Counted from the first letter of the stretch, positions 7,265 through 16,493 are shown. The stretch: 16,720 nucleotides of DNA from Tissierellia bacterium (GCA_012728775.1 JAAYEN010000189.1:1-16720); one strand, 5' to 3'. Translations and numbers: made by a program. The notes: generated by a model not told the origin, from the sequence alone.

Positions 7265-7792
7265 TCACCCTTCTAATACACTTTTATTTTTTATTATATA
7301 GTCATATCCAGAAATCAATGTTGCTCCAGCCATAATATAAACTAAGATTTGATAAATCATATAAAAATTCCCAGTAATGGAATAAATAAAATACACTATA
7401 ATGGCTAACATTTGACTAATGGTTTTTATCTTTCCTAAATTGCTAGCTGCAATAGTAACACCTTTGTCAGCTGCAATAGTTCTAAACCCTGTAATAATAA
7501 GTTCACGAGAAATTACAATTACTACAATCCATCCAGGAATTACGTTCTTTTCTGCCATTAAAACAAAGGCAGATAAAACTAGTATTTTGTCCACTAAGGG
7601 ATCTACAAACTTTCCAAAAGTAGTAACCATATTATATTTTCTAGCCACATATCCATCTACTGCATCGCTTGCAGCTGCTAAAGCAAAAATAATAAGGGGA
7701 ATTACACTTGTACTAGGTAATACATACATAGAAACCATAAAGACTGGTACCATGAAAAATCTAAACATAGTTATTTTATTTGCTAAATTCAT
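7265..7792 (-). CDS. pgsA: CDP-diacylglycerol–glycerol-3-phosphate 3-phosphatidyltransferase
   Basis: An integral membrane enzyme that makes phosphatidylglycerol phosphate, the precursor of phosphatidylglycerol and cardiolipin. The CDP-alcohol phosphotransferase signature D-x2-DG-x2-AR-x8-G-x3-D-x3-D is complete in SDAVDGYVARKYN and FGKFVDPLVD. Several hydrophobic segments span the rest. I chose the ATG at 7792, which gives the canonical start MNLANKIT with AGGTGA (7798-7803) five bases upstream. The longer form from GTG at 7801 would place that start inside the ribosome binding site. The gene overlaps the end of rimO by 17 nt, consistent with coupling. At 175 residues it is a usual length. 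Confidence 0.93.
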   Translation of the reverse strand: MNLANKITMFRFFMVPVFMVSMYVLPSTSVIPLIIFALAAASDAVDGYVARKYNMVTTFGKFVDPLVDKILVLSAFVLMAEKNVIPGWIVVIVISRELIITGFRTIAADKGVTIAASNLGKIKTISQMLAIIVYFIYSITGNFYMIYQILVYIMAGATLISGYDYIIKNKSVLEG

Positions 7793-9113
7793 ATATCTCA
7801 CCTATCAAGTCATGTTCCATTACATCTATAATCTTCACTTTAATAAAATCTCCCACTTCAATTTTAAAATGGTCATCTCTATTAATATATACCACTCCAT
7901 CTATTTCAGGAGCATCCATATAAGACCTTCCTACCAATGTATCTTCTAAATCTTCTTCAATTAAAACTTCTAAAACCGAGCCAATGCGCTTTTCTAAATT
8001 CTCATAGGAAATTTCTTCTTGAAGTTCCATAAGTTTATTTACCCGTTCTACTTTTATATCCTCAGGTAAATGACCCTTCATCTCATAGGCTTTAGTTCCT
8101 TCTTCTTTAGAATACTTAAAAGCACCTACTCTATCTAACTTAACTTCTTTTAAAAAGTCTAATAATTCTTCAAATTGTTCTGTCGTTTCCCCTGGAAAAC
8201 CTACTATAAAGGTAGATCTAATAACTATTTCAGGTATCTTTTTTCGAAGATTTTGAATTAAAGTCACAATGTCATCTTTATTCGTTCTTCTATTCATATT
8301 TTTTAATACTTCATCATTTATATGTTGAAGAGGAATATCCACATAAGGAATTAGTTTTTTATTATTAGAAAATTCATCAACTAGCTCTTCAGTAAAATTA
8401 TCAGGATATAAATACAATACTCTAATCCACTTTAATTCTTCTATTTTACCAAGCTTATTTAAAAGTTTAGCCAAAGCATATTCTCCATAATTATCTATTC
8501 CATAGTCTGTAGTGTTTTGTGCTATAAGAATAATTTCCCTTGTACCATTTTTTACTAGATAATTAACTTCATCGTAAATTTCTTCTATACTTCTAGAGCG
8601 ATTTTTCCCACGAAGTTTTGGGATAATGCAATAACTACAAAAATTATTGCAACCTTCTCCTATTTTTACATATTCACTGACGGACACATTCGATTTATAG
8701 AACCCTTCGGTATACTGTGCGTTAAGGTTTCCTGTTTCGCTAACCCTCTCTCCAAGTTCCATTCTATGAATATATTCTTCTATATTTTTTATTTGTCCAG
8801 TGCCTAGAATACCGTCTATTTCAGGAATTTCTTCTAAAAGTTCCTCCCCATATCTTTGGGATAGACATCCACTTACTAATATTTTTTGTTTTCCCTTTAT
8901 AGAAACCATATTAAAAATTTCTTCAATGGATTCTTCTTTAGCAGATTCTATAAATCCACAAGTGTTAATTACAATTATATCTGCAGACTCTGGGTCGTAT
9001 ACACTGGAGTAATTTTTACCTTCCAGTATAGTTCTCATGGAGTCTGTATCAACATCATTTTTTGAACATCCCAATGTAGTAAAATATACTTTCTTATTGT
9101 CCAATATCTTCAC
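7776..9113 (-). CDS. rimO: Ribosomal protein S12 methylthiotransferase RimO
   Basis: A radical-SAM methylthiotransferase that adds a methylthio group to an aspartate of ribosomal protein S12. The N-terminal domain carries the three Cys of the second Fe-S cluster: C16 in TLGCSKN, C52 in NTCGFI and C83 in SGCLSQR. The radical-SAM cluster motif is GCNNFCSYC (C155, C159, C162), followed by LRGKNRSRS. A TRAM-like domain occupies the last ~65 residues. NTCGFIESAKEES distinguishes RimO from its tRNA-modifying relative MiaB. The start is uncertain: GTG at 9113 gives 445 residues, but AGGTGA lies five bases before a TTG at 9104 (start MDNKKVYF), so the shorter form is at least as likely. The 5' end overlaps ftsK. 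Confidence 0.95.
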   Translation of the reverse strand: MKILDNKKVYFTTLGCSKNDVDTDSMRTILEGKNYSSVYDPESADIIVINTCGFIESAKEESIEEIFNMVSIKGKQKILVSGCLSQRYGEELLEEIPEIDGILGTGQIKNIEEYIHRMELGERVSETGNLNAQYTEGFYKSNVSVSEYVKIGEGCNNFCSYCIIPKLRGKNRSRSIEEIYDEVNYLVKNGTREIILIAQNTTDYGIDNYGEYALAKLLNKLGKIEELKWIRVLYLYPDNFTEELVDEFSNNKKLIPYVDIPLQHINDEVLKNMNRRTNKDDIVTLIQNLRKKIPEIVIRSTFIVGFPGETTEQFEELLDFLKEVKLDRVGAFKYSKEEGTKAYEMKGHLPEDIKVERVNKLMELQEEISYENLEKRIGSVLEVLIEEDLEDTLVGRSYMDAPEIDGVVYINRDDHFKIEVGDFIKVKIIDVMEHDLIGEIYEFSK

Positions 9114-11418
9114 CTAACATCTTCAAATATTCTTCTTCTGTAATATAAATATCCCTAGGTTTTGAACCCTTAGAGGGACCCACAAATCCTTGCTCTTCCA
9201 TAGTATCTACTATTCTAGCAGCTCTTGAATATCCTATACTTAATTTTCTCTGTAAATAGGATATTGACGCTTGCTCATCATATAGTATCAACTTCAAAGC
9301 CTCCATAAATAATGGATCTGCATCTATTTTTTTTACATCACTTACATTTTCTATCTCTTCAATTATTTCTTCACTTACATCCACATCATACTCTCTATTT
9401 TTAAAGAATTCCACAACCCTATCCACTTCCTTAGGAGACACAAAGGCACCTTGAATTCTCTTAGGTTTTGAATAAAATGACGGATGAAAAAGCATATCTC
9501 CTTTACCCAATAATTTTTCAGCTCCAGCAAAACCTAAAATTGTTCTAGAGTCCACTTGAGACGAAACGGCAAAGGAAATCCTTGATGGAACATTTGCCTT
9601 TATTATTCCGGTAATAACATCCACTGATGGTCTTTGGGTAGCAATAATTAAATGCATTCCAGCTGCCCTAGCCATTTGTGTCAACCTTTGAATATAATCT
9701 TCCACTTCATTAGATGCCACCATCATCAAATCAGCTAACTCGTCTATTATTATTACAATTTTAGCTAGCTTCTCATCTGTTCCTGCAAACTTTTCATTGT
9801 ATCCTCGAATATCTTTTACAAAGTTTTCAGCAAAAGTCTTATATCTTCTTTCCATTTCTTCAACGGCCCAAGCTAGAGTAGATGCTGCTTTTTTAGGCTC
9901 TGTAACGACTGGAATTAATAAATGAGGAATATCGTTATATATTCCTAATTCTACTATTTTAGGATCTATTAAAATAAGTCTTAAATCCTTTGGAGATGTC
10001 TTATATAGTAAGGAAATTATTATTGAGTTAACGCATACAGACTTCCCTGAACCAGTAGCTCCTGCTATGAGTAGGTGAGGCATTTCATCAATTGCTGAAA
10101 TTACAATTCCTCCATCTGTATCTTTTCCTAAAACTAAAGGAAGATCAGATTTATTTTCTTCAAATACTTTAGAGTTAATTACTTCTTCCAAAGTTACCAT
10201 GGATTTTTCCCTATTGGGAACTTCTATTCCCACAGCAGTTTTTCCTGGAATAGGAGCTTCGATTCTAATATCCGGTGATGCTAAACTAAAGGATAAGTTA
10301 TCTGCCAATCCTACTATTTTACTTAATCTTACATTCGCCGCAGGAACCAATTCGTAGCATGTCACAGTAGGACCAGAATTTACCCTTTCTACTTTCGCAT
10401 CAATTCCAAAATTTTCCATGGTTTCTTCAATGATTCTACTGTTTTCATAAATTTCATCTTTGTCAATTTTGTCAGATTTTCTTTTTTTATTTAATAAAGA
10501 TATTGGAGGATACTCATATACAGGTGAGTCCTCCTTATCTTCAATTTCTTTTTGAATTTCTAATTTATCCGTTTCAGTAACTAATGAAATCTTTTCTACT
10601 TCTTCAAATGAAGGAAATTCAGGTTGTTCAAATATAAAAGGATCCTCTTCTTTTCCTTCCTCATTTCCAATTTGAAAATTAACACTTCTTTTACGATTAT
10701 CTTCTGCAAAAGCTTGGTCGCTATCCATTAGGCTTGGGTGATTTATTTTAATATTTTCCCTTTGAGAACGTAGCTCTTCTACGGCTTTTACTTCTTTGTT
10801 ATTTTTTCTCTCAATAGCTTTTTTCTTAGCACTTTCTGTAAGTTCCTTGGATTTAGATCTTAGATTTTCAAGTCCTATCCCAATATTGCTGCCCATTTCT
10901 TGATAATCTAAGTTGAAAAATACCACTAAAGATACTGATAATAATACTATAACAATAATTGTTAGTCCCAGACTTCCAAATAAATTTAATAAAAAAGAAT
11001 TAATAAAAGCTCCCAATAATCCACCGTTTATACCTAAAATCCGTGGGTCTAAACCAAGGGAAAATCTATTTTTGTAAATTCCTGGTAAAGCTGAAACGGA
11101 GTCTAGTGAAATTGATGATAAAATTAAAATAGCAATTGCTGAAATAATAAGTAAAATATCTGACGTTTCAATAGAGTTTAGATATGAATTAATTGCCACA
11201 AATACCATAAGTATTGGTAAGACAACTACTCCGTTACCTAAAATTAAATAAAAAATATTGTTTATTAATAATCCAACTTGTCCCATTTTATTAGTCAAAA
11301 AACAAAGGGATAAAATAATTGCTGTGATAATTAAAATAACCCTAGTCAAATTGTTTATTTCAAAATTTGGTGATTTTTTCTTTGTAGTTTTTTTGATTCT
11401 TCTGTTTGAATTAGCCAT
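9094..11418 (-). CDS. ftsK: FtsK/SpoIIIE DNA translocase
   Basis: A membrane-anchored hexameric DNA pump that clears the chromosome from the division septum (FtsK) or moves DNA into a forespore (SpoIIIE). From the ATG at 11418 it has 774 residues. A basic start (RRIKKTTKKK) precedes four or five membrane segments (~24-170). A charged linker (~180-310) follows, then the motor with Walker A GATGSGKS (453-460), Walker B VIIIDE (~555-560) and the ATQRPSVDVITG block. The winged-helix gamma domain (~700-765, with YLQRKLSIGYSRAARI) reads polar sequence motifs. I prefer ATG 11418, one base after the dut stop, to the in-frame GTG at 11448 inside dut, which has no ribosome binding site. Coupling to dut is likely. 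The linker is short for the family. Confidence 0.95.
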   Translation of the reverse strand: MANSNRRIKKTTKKKSPNFEINNLTRVILIITAIILSLCFLTNKMGQVGLLINNIFYLILGNGVVVLPILMVFVAINSYLNSIETSDILLIISAIAILILSSISLDSVSALPGIYKNRFSLGLDPRILGINGGLLGAFINSFLLNLFGSLGLTIIVIVLLSVSLVVFFNLDYQEMGSNIGIGLENLRSKSKELTESAKKKAIERKNNKEVKAVEELRSQRENIKINHPSLMDSDQAFAEDNRKRSVNFQIGNEEGKEEDPFIFEQPEFPSFEEVEKISLVTETDKLEIQKEIEDKEDSPVYEYPPISLLNKKRKSDKIDKDEIYENSRIIEETMENFGIDAKVERVNSGPTVTCYELVPAANVRLSKIVGLADNLSFSLASPDIRIEAPIPGKTAVGIEVPNREKSMVTLEEVINSKVFEENKSDLPLVLGKDTDGGIVISAIDEMPHLLIAGATGSGKSVCVNSIIISLLYKTSPKDLRLILIDPKIVELGIYNDIPHLLIPVVTEPKKAASTLAWAVEEMERRYKTFAENFVKDIRGYNEKFAGTDEKLAKIVIIIDELADLMMVASNEVEDYIQRLTQMARAAGMHLIIATQRPSVDVITGIIKANVPSRISFAVSSQVDSRTILGFAGAEKLLGKGDMLFHPSFYSKPKRIQGAFVSPKEVDRVVEFFKNREYDVDVSEEIIEEIENVSDVKKIDADPLFMEALKLILYDEQASISYLQRKLSIGYSRAARIVDTMEEQGFVGPSKGSKPRDIYITEEEYLKMLGEDIGQ

Positions 11419-11419
11419 A

Positions 11420-11854
11420 TTATTTGATTCCACTGGAGCCAAAACCACTTGGGTCTCGCTTCGTTTCAGTTAACTCCTCTACTTCTTCGATTTCTACATA
11501 TTCATATTTAGCCACTACTAGTTGTGCTATTCTATCTCCGTGATTGATAGTAAAACTTTTTTTTCCTAAGTTAATTAATATAACTCCTATTTCTCCTCGA
11601 TAATCAGAGTCGATTGTTCCCACTCCATTTACAAGAGATATACCATATTTAAGTGCTAAGCCACTTCTAGCTCTTACTTGTATCTCATATCCTAGTGGAA
11701 CTTCTGCTTTAATTCCTGTAGGAATTAATTTAATCTCCATGGGAGATAGAATAATGGGTTCTTCTAAGTTTGCCCTTAAGTCCATACCAGAAGCACCAGG
11801 AGTGCTATAACTAGGCAGTTTATTGTTACTTTCATTTATAAATTTAATTTTCAT
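11420..11854 (-). CDS. dut: Trimeric dUTP diphosphatase (dUTPase)
   Basis: A 144-residue enzyme that hydrolyses dUTP to dUMP and pyrophosphate, keeping uracil out of DNA and supplying dTMP synthesis. All five motifs of the trimeric family are present: PGASGMDLRA (I), RARSGLALKYG (II), GTIDSDYRGE with catalytic D82 (III), GDRIAQLVV (IV) and the C-terminal arm RDPSGFGSSG with R133 (V). The start ATG follows GAGGTGA (11858-11864) by three bases. It is the first gene of the ten-gene minus-strand unit, just downstream of a promoter. Its TAA is one base from the ftsK ATG. Confidence 0.97.
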   Translation of the reverse strand: MKIKFINESNNKLPSYSTPGASGMDLRANLEEPIILSPMEIKLIPTGIKAEVPLGYEIQVRARSGLALKYGISLVNGVGTIDSDYRGEIGVILINLGKKSFTINHGDRIAQLVVAKYEYVEIEEVEELTETKRDPSGFGSSGIK

Positions 11855-11887
11855 TTTTCACCTCATATGAAACTAATGTTCTATTCC

Positions 11888-11916
11888 ATTATATACCTTT
11901 AACTTAAAATAATAAA
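11888..11916 (-). promoter_or_regulatory. Likely promoter of the dut–ftsK–…–recA operon
   Basis: On the minus strand, a perfect TATAAT (11888-11893) is preceded by a 17-nt spacer and a weak TTTATT -35 hexamer (11911-11916). It lies about 34 bases upstream of the dut start codon, and no other gene lies between. A second TATAAT occurs at 11928-11933 without a convincing -35 match. No LexA-type inverted repeat is visible here. Confidence 0.45.
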
Positions 11917-11956
11917 GGACTTTCTATATTATAAACGATAACAGACTTTTTCGCAC

Positions 11957-11978
11957 AAAAAAGACTGGAAAACAGTCT
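11957..11978 (-). terminator. Rho-independent terminator, minus strand
   Basis: A perfect 6-bp stem, AGACTG/CAGTCT (11962-11967 with 11973-11978), has a 5-base loop and is followed on the minus strand by five T residues. It is about 120 bases downstream of pepD and upstream of the dut promoter, so it is a backup stop that insulates the dut operon from readthrough. The plus strand lacks a T tract after the stem. Confidence 0.6.
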
Positions 11979-12035
11979 AAAAAATGGCTGATTTTTATGC
12001 ATTTTTATATTCTTTATATGCTCTTTAATATAAAG

Positions 12036-12076
12036 AAAAAAGAAAACTCAGAATTTAGACCTAAGTTTTCTTTTTT
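12036..12076 (-). terminator. Terminator after pepD (bidirectional shape)
   Basis: A long inverted repeat pairs 12036-12051 with 12061-12076, with one mismatch and a 9-base loop. The stem is mostly A-T, with A-rich and T-rich ends, so either strand ends in a T run. It begins 24 bases after the pepD stop codon and is the probable main terminator of the yfcC–pepT–pepD transcript. Confidence 0.65.
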
Positions 12077-12099
12077 GATTAATTGCTAATTTTATTTTA

Positions 12100-13521
12100 C
12101 TACTTTATTTCTTTCAAAAGTTCTAGAACATATTCATAAACTCTTTCAACTGATTTTAAATCCATTTTCTCTTTTGGAGTATGAGCTCCAGTTATATTTG
12201 GTCCGATAGAAATTATATCCATATTAGGATACTGTGAAGATATTGCTCCACACTCAAGTCCAGCATGGACTACTAATGTCTCAATTTCCTCTTTGTACAT
12301 TTTCTTATATATTTTTTGAGCTAAATCTCTCAAAGGAGATACCGCTTTATATTCCCAACTTGGATATGAAGAATCTAATTTACTTTCAAAATTATTTTCA
12401 TCCAATATTTGAATACATTTATCTACAATTTCTTTTTCTTTAGCAACGTCAGAGCTTCGAATTGAAATTTCAAGATATATTTCTTCATCTTTTTCTTTTA
12501 TCAAAGCTAAATTATTTGAACTCTCTACTAAATTACTTCCATTTACAAAGCTAAATACTCCAGTAGGAATTTCAGATATCATCTTAGTAATATCGGAAAA
12601 AATAGTTTCAGACCATACTTCTTTGTCATTTATTTCATCTACTTCAATTGTTATTTTTCCATCTACGTCTTTAAATTTGCTTATTAACTCTTTTTTTGCA
12701 AATTCAAAAATTTCTCTATCATTATTTTCGACACAAAGATTAATTTCACCTGATCTAGGAATGGCATTGTCCAACGAACCAGAAGTAAATTTTCCTACCT
12801 TGATTTTTGTTTTATTACTTAAAATAGATAAGAATTCATTCATGACTTTTATCATATTTCCGCGATTTTTATCTATTTCCATTCCAGAATGCCCGCCTTT
12901 TAAGCCATCAAATTTTACGTTATAGGCATTCCAGTCGCATTCTTCTTTTTCAATCATATGAGTTGCATAAACGGTAACCCCACCAGCAGATCCTACTGTT
13001 AAAATCCCTTCTTCTTCTGAATCAATATTTATCATCATATCTCCATCTAAGATTTCAGAAGATAATCCCAAAGCTCCACTCATATCTGTCTCTTCCCTTA
13101 CTGTAATTAATAGTTCCAAAGGCGGATGAGGGATATTATCACTTTCTAGTATTGCCATTCCCATTGCTACAGCTATACCATCATCTGCTCCTAATGTTGT
13201 ATCATTTCCAGTTATAAAACCCTCTTTTTCGATGAGTTCTATAGGGTCTTTAGAAAAGTCATGTTTTGAATTAGTTCCCTTTTCACATACCATATCCATG
13301 TGCCCTTGCAAAACTACAGTAGGTGATTTTTCATAACCAATTGAGCCAGGTTTTTTTATTACAATATTTAATAATTCATCTTGAATTACTTCCAAATCTA
13401 ATTCTAAGGCAAAATTTCTCAAATAGTCAGAAATTTCTTTTTCATTCCCAGAACATCTTGGAATCTTGCTTATTTCTCTAAAAAAATCTAGAACTCTTTT
13501 TGAGTCAACATTTTTTAACAT
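12100..13521 (-). CDS. pepD: Xaa-His dipeptidase (M20C aminoacyl-histidine dipeptidase)
   Basis: A 473-residue cytoplasmic zinc dipeptidase, slightly shorter than E. coli PepD. M20 metal and catalytic residues are visible: H74 and D76 in QGHMDMV, D113 in TLGADDG, E143/E144 in REETDMSGA, D167 in NIDSEEEG and H447 in TGAHTPKEKM. HAGLECG near the end is also typical. A dimerisation domain (~190-380, with GGHSGMEIDKNRGN) interrupts the catalytic domain. It would split dipeptides imported by the cell or released by PepT. The ATG has AAGGAG (13527-13532) five bases upstream and starts two bases after the pepT stop, so the two genes are co-translated. It is the last gene of the unit, followed by a terminator. 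Confidence 0.95.
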   Translation of the reverse strand: MLKNVDSKRVLDFFREISKIPRCSGNEKEISDYLRNFALELDLEVIQDELLNIVIKKPGSIGYEKSPTVVLQGHMDMVCEKGTNSKHDFSKDPIELIEKEGFITGNDTTLGADDGIAVAMGMAILESDNIPHPPLELLITVREETDMSGALGLSSEILDGDMMINIDSEEEGILTVGSAGGVTVYATHMIEKEECDWNAYNVKFDGLKGGHSGMEIDKNRGNMIKVMNEFLSILSNKTKIKVGKFTSGSLDNAIPRSGEINLCVENNDREIFEFAKKELISKFKDVDGKITIEVDEINDKEVWSETIFSDITKMISEIPTGVFSFVNGSNLVESSNNLALIKEKDEEIYLEISIRSSDVAKEKEIVDKCIQILDENNFESKLDSSYPSWEYKAVSPLRDLAQKIYKKMYKEEIETLVVHAGLECGAISSQYPNMDIISIGPNITGAHTPKEKMDLKSVERVYEYVLELLKEIK

Positions 13522-13523
13522 AA

Positions 13524-14747
13524 TTACTCCTTAATATTTCCAATTGCGTTATTCTCAATTATTTTTAGTAATACCTCTACAGACTTTTTCATTGAATCGT
13601 ATGAAATAAATTCAAATCTTCCATGATAGTTATATCCACCTGTAAATAAGTTTGGTGTTGGAAGTCCCATATAAGATAATCTTGCTCCATCTGTCCCACC
13701 TCTTATAGGTTTAATAATTGGTTCAACTCCAACTTCTATCATGGATTTTTTTGCTAAATCAATAATTTCCATATGAGGAAGAATTTTTTCTTTCATATTG
13801 TAATAACTATCCTCAATTTTTAATTCTATTACATTTCCATATTTTTCGTTTAAAAAATCCACAACTTTTTTCATAAGATCTTTTTTTTCTTCAAATTTCT
13901 CCATTGAATGATCCCTGATTATATAGAACATATTCGTAGAATCTACCGTTCCCGTAATCTCATCAAGTAAATAAAATCCTTCATAACCTTCAGTATATTC
14001 TGGAACTTCATTTGTCGGTAACATCCTATCTAATTCCATGGCAAGTTTCAAAGAATTAATCATTATATTTTTTGCCGAGCCTGGATGAACATTTTTCCCT
14101 TGTATTTTTATTTCTACAGAAGCAGCATTGAAGTTTTCATATTCTAACTCCCCGACAGGTCCCCCATCTAAAGTATATGCAAAATCAGCATTAAACTTTT
14201 CTACGTCAAATAAATCTGCACCACGACCAATTTCTTCATCTGGTGTAAATCCTATTTTTATATCACCGCGCTTTATCTGAGGATTGTTTATCAAAAATTC
14301 AATAGCATTCATAATTATTGCTATTCCCGCTTTGTCGTCTGCGCCTAGTAGAGTCGTTCCATCAGTAGTTATTAATTTATGTCCCTCTAGGTCTTTCAAA
14401 AATGGAAATTCTTTTACCGTTAAACTATATTTCTCATTTAATTTAATGTCTCCGCTTTCATAGTCAACTATTTGAGGATTTTCACATTTTCCATCCATAT
14501 CTGGAGAAGTATCCATGTGTGCAACTACCCCTATTGTAGGTACTCCAGTAACATTTCCCTTTAAAGATCCGTAAACATATCCATTTTTATCAATGTGAGC
14601 ATCTTCAATGCCTATATCTTTTAACTCTGAAACTAATATATTCCCCAAATCCAACTGACCAGTAGATGAAGGACAATTTTCATTGTCCTCATCACTTTTT
14701 GTATCAATGCTAATATATTTTAAAAACCTCTCCATCATCTTTTCCAT
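13524..14747 (-). CDS. pepT: Tripeptide aminopeptidase (peptidase T, M20B)
   Basis: A 407-residue zinc aminopeptidase that removes the N-terminal residue from tripeptides in the cytoplasm. M20B motifs are complete: H78 and D80 in VAHMDTSPD, D137 in LLGADDKAG, E171/E172 in TPDEEIGRGAD, D194 in YTLDGGPVGELE and H375 in NYHGRFEF. RGGTDGARLSYMGLPTPN is also a family hallmark. The ATG at 14747 has AGGAGG (14753-14758) five bases upstream. It lies 19 bases downstream of the broken yfcC-like gene and directly upstream of pepD, forming a small-peptide utilisation cluster. Having its own strong ribosome binding site should let it be made despite the upstream nonsense codon. Confidence 0.96.
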   Translation of the reverse strand: MEKMMERFLKYISIDTKSDEDNENCPSSTGQLDLGNILVSELKDIGIEDAHIDKNGYVYGSLKGNVTGVPTIGVVAHMDTSPDMDGKCENPQIVDYESGDIKLNEKYSLTVKEFPFLKDLEGHKLITTDGTTLLGADDKAGIAIIMNAIEFLINNPQIKRGDIKIGFTPDEEIGRGADLFDVEKFNADFAYTLDGGPVGELEYENFNAASVEIKIQGKNVHPGSAKNIMINSLKLAMELDRMLPTNEVPEYTEGYEGFYLLDEITGTVDSTNMFYIIRDHSMEKFEEKKDLMKKVVDFLNEKYGNVIELKIEDSYYNMKEKILPHMEIIDLAKKSMIEVGVEPIIKPIRGGTDGARLSYMGLPTPNLFTGGYNYHGRFEFISYDSMKKSVEVLLKIIENNAIGNIKE

Positions 14748-14766
14748 ATATGCCTCCTAAATGATT

Positions 14767-16293
14767 TTATAATACAGTTTGAATACCCAACATTATTATA
14801 GCAAAAACTCCAATTATAGCCATCAAAGGTAAAATAAATTTAAGCCATTTATCATATGAGACATCTACCATTTCCAATGTTGCCAATATTAATCCTGTAG
14901 GAGTAATAAATGACATCCAACCTTGGCCATAGTTATATGCTGATACTACTACGTCCCTTCCAATATTTACTGCATCTGCTAAAGGAGCTACAATAGGCAT
15001 AGATAATGTAGCTAACCCTGATTAAGATGGAATAAATATTCCTAAGATTGAAAATAATATCATTTGTACTGTAGAAAATAAAACTCCATTCATATTACCA
15101 ATTATATTTGAAGTGCTATATAGAATAGTGTCAGAAATAGCCCCATCATCCATTATAAGATTTATTCCCCTTGCAACACCTATAATTAATGCTACACTTA
15201 CAAGATCCGCAGCTCCATCTAAAAATGTATTCACTGCTTTTTTTTCACCTAAATCTGATAAGAATATATTAACTATTCCAACCGCTAGGAATAAAGCTGA
15301 CATTTCTTCGAACCACCAATCTTGAGAAGATACTCCCCAAATCATTATTGGAAATGCCAATACAAATATTACTAACATTGCAATCCTTCTCCAATTGAAA
15401 GGTAAAACATTTGTTGGGTCATAATCTTTTAAAAATCTTTGTTCAATTCTAGGCATATCTTCTGCAACTAAAGATTTACTTGGATCTTTTTTTACTTTTT
15501 GAGCATATCTATATATATAGATTAAAGTTATAATTTGTGCAATTATTAAAGAAATCAATCTGATATAAAGCCCCTTATTAAAACTAATGCCTGCAGCATT
15601 AGAAGCAATTACGACAGAAAATGCATTTGTAGTAGAGAACATAGTTCCTATACAAGAGCCCATATATATAGCTGCAATTGTCACCATCGCGTCAAATCCA
15701 CTAGCAATAAATATTGGCATTAGTATTGGGTAAAAAGCAATCGTTTCCTCAGCCATTCCAAATGTAGTTCCACCAATAGCTACTATTGTAGATATAATTG
15801 CAACTAAGAAAAATTCTTTACCCTTTGTTTTTCTAGATAAAGCTGCAATACCAGCATCAAATGTACCTGTAGCATTTAATATTCCTATGTTACCACCTAA
15901 TACTAAAACGAAAACTATTATACCAATACTATCTGCTATTCCAGAGATTGGCGCTTTGATTAATGAAACAATTCCTTGGGGTCTTTGTTCCATTTCTTGA
16001 TAAGTACCTGGAATTGCAATGGGTTTTGAAATTTCTCCTTTTTGGAAATTTTCCAAAGGAATAGTCACGCCTAATTTATCTAATTCATCTTGGCTTGCTT
16101 CTATTGTGACCTCTTCACCACTATGCTTTGAAATAGAAAAGTTATCTCCGTCTCCATTATAAACCAATCGTTCATATGAACCAGCTGGGACTATAAACGT
16201 TAACACAGCTGCAAAAATTAAAACTATAAACAAAACTGTAAACGCACTAGGAAATCCTCTTTTCTTTTTTTCGCCTTCAACTTTACTTTCCAT
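14767..16293 (-). pseudogene. YfcC-family membrane transporter, interrupted by an in-frame TAA
   Basis: Reading through one stop gives ~508 residues of a YfcC/DcuC-like carrier. Upstream of the stop are 423 residues: a basic cytoplasmic start (GEKKKRGF), a first membrane segment, an extracytoplasmic region (~35-105), then many hydrophobic helices with GMAEETIAFYP (~188-198) and the STTNAF region. Downstream, in the same frame, come SGLATLS and MPIVAPLADAVNIGRDVVV…YNYGQGWM, which is the normal continuation of this family after IPS. The break is therefore a single nonsense codon at 15022-15024, not a frameshift. The ATG at 16293 has AAGGAGG (16304-16310) upstream. Substrate is not deducible from sequence; placement beside two peptidases suggests amino acids or peptides. 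It could be a true pseudogene, a sequencing error or a readthrough site. Confidence 0.8.
15022..15024 (-). other. Premature TAA in the YfcC-like gene
   Basis: The minus-strand reading is Phe-Ile-Pro-Ser-stop-Ser-Gly-Leu-Ala. From memory, family members read IPSSSGLA or similar here, so the stop most simply replaces a serine TCA by one C-to-A change. The flanking frame is open and family-like on both sides. Confidence 0.75.
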
Positions 16294-16326
16294 TGTAATA
16301 ATTCCTCCTTATAATAATATATTTAC

Positions 16327-16355
16327 AGTATATTCCTATAAGGAAAAAATTACCA
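16327..16355 (-). promoter_or_regulatory. Candidate promoter of the yfcC–pepT–pepD unit with a palindrome in its spacer
   Basis: On the minus strand, TATACT (16327-16332) could be the -10 and TGGTAA (16350-16355) a weak -35 at 17 bases. The spacer holds a palindrome, TTCCT-ATA-AGGAA (16333-16345), which could be an operator. The region is very AT-rich and other TATACT copies lie further upstream (for example on the minus strand at 16419-16424), so the exact promoter is uncertain. Confidence 0.3.
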
Positions 16356-16493
16356 TAGCAAATGAGAAATATTTATCACTTATCTAATAATTTTTTATTT
16401 CTTATTGCCATTATTCTAGTATATCTTATATATTTACACATTATTACATTATTAGTATAATAGTTAAAAGTATATCATTCTGTTTTTTAGAAT

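Noticed and set aside
7419..7949. A 176-codon plus-strand open frame opposite pgsA and rimO.
   Set aside because: It is antisense to two well-supported genes, shows no family features, and reflects the complement of their codon pattern.
11419..11448. Longer ftsK start at GTG 11448 inside dut.
   Set aside because: There is no ribosome binding site before it, and the ATG at 11418 just after the dut stop fits coupled translation and gives a normal basic N-terminus.
14767..15000. A separate small membrane-protein gene starting at the ATG at 15000.
   Set aside because: It has no ribosome binding site, the frame is continuous with the upstream 423 residues through the stop, and its sequence is the C-terminal part of the same transporter family.
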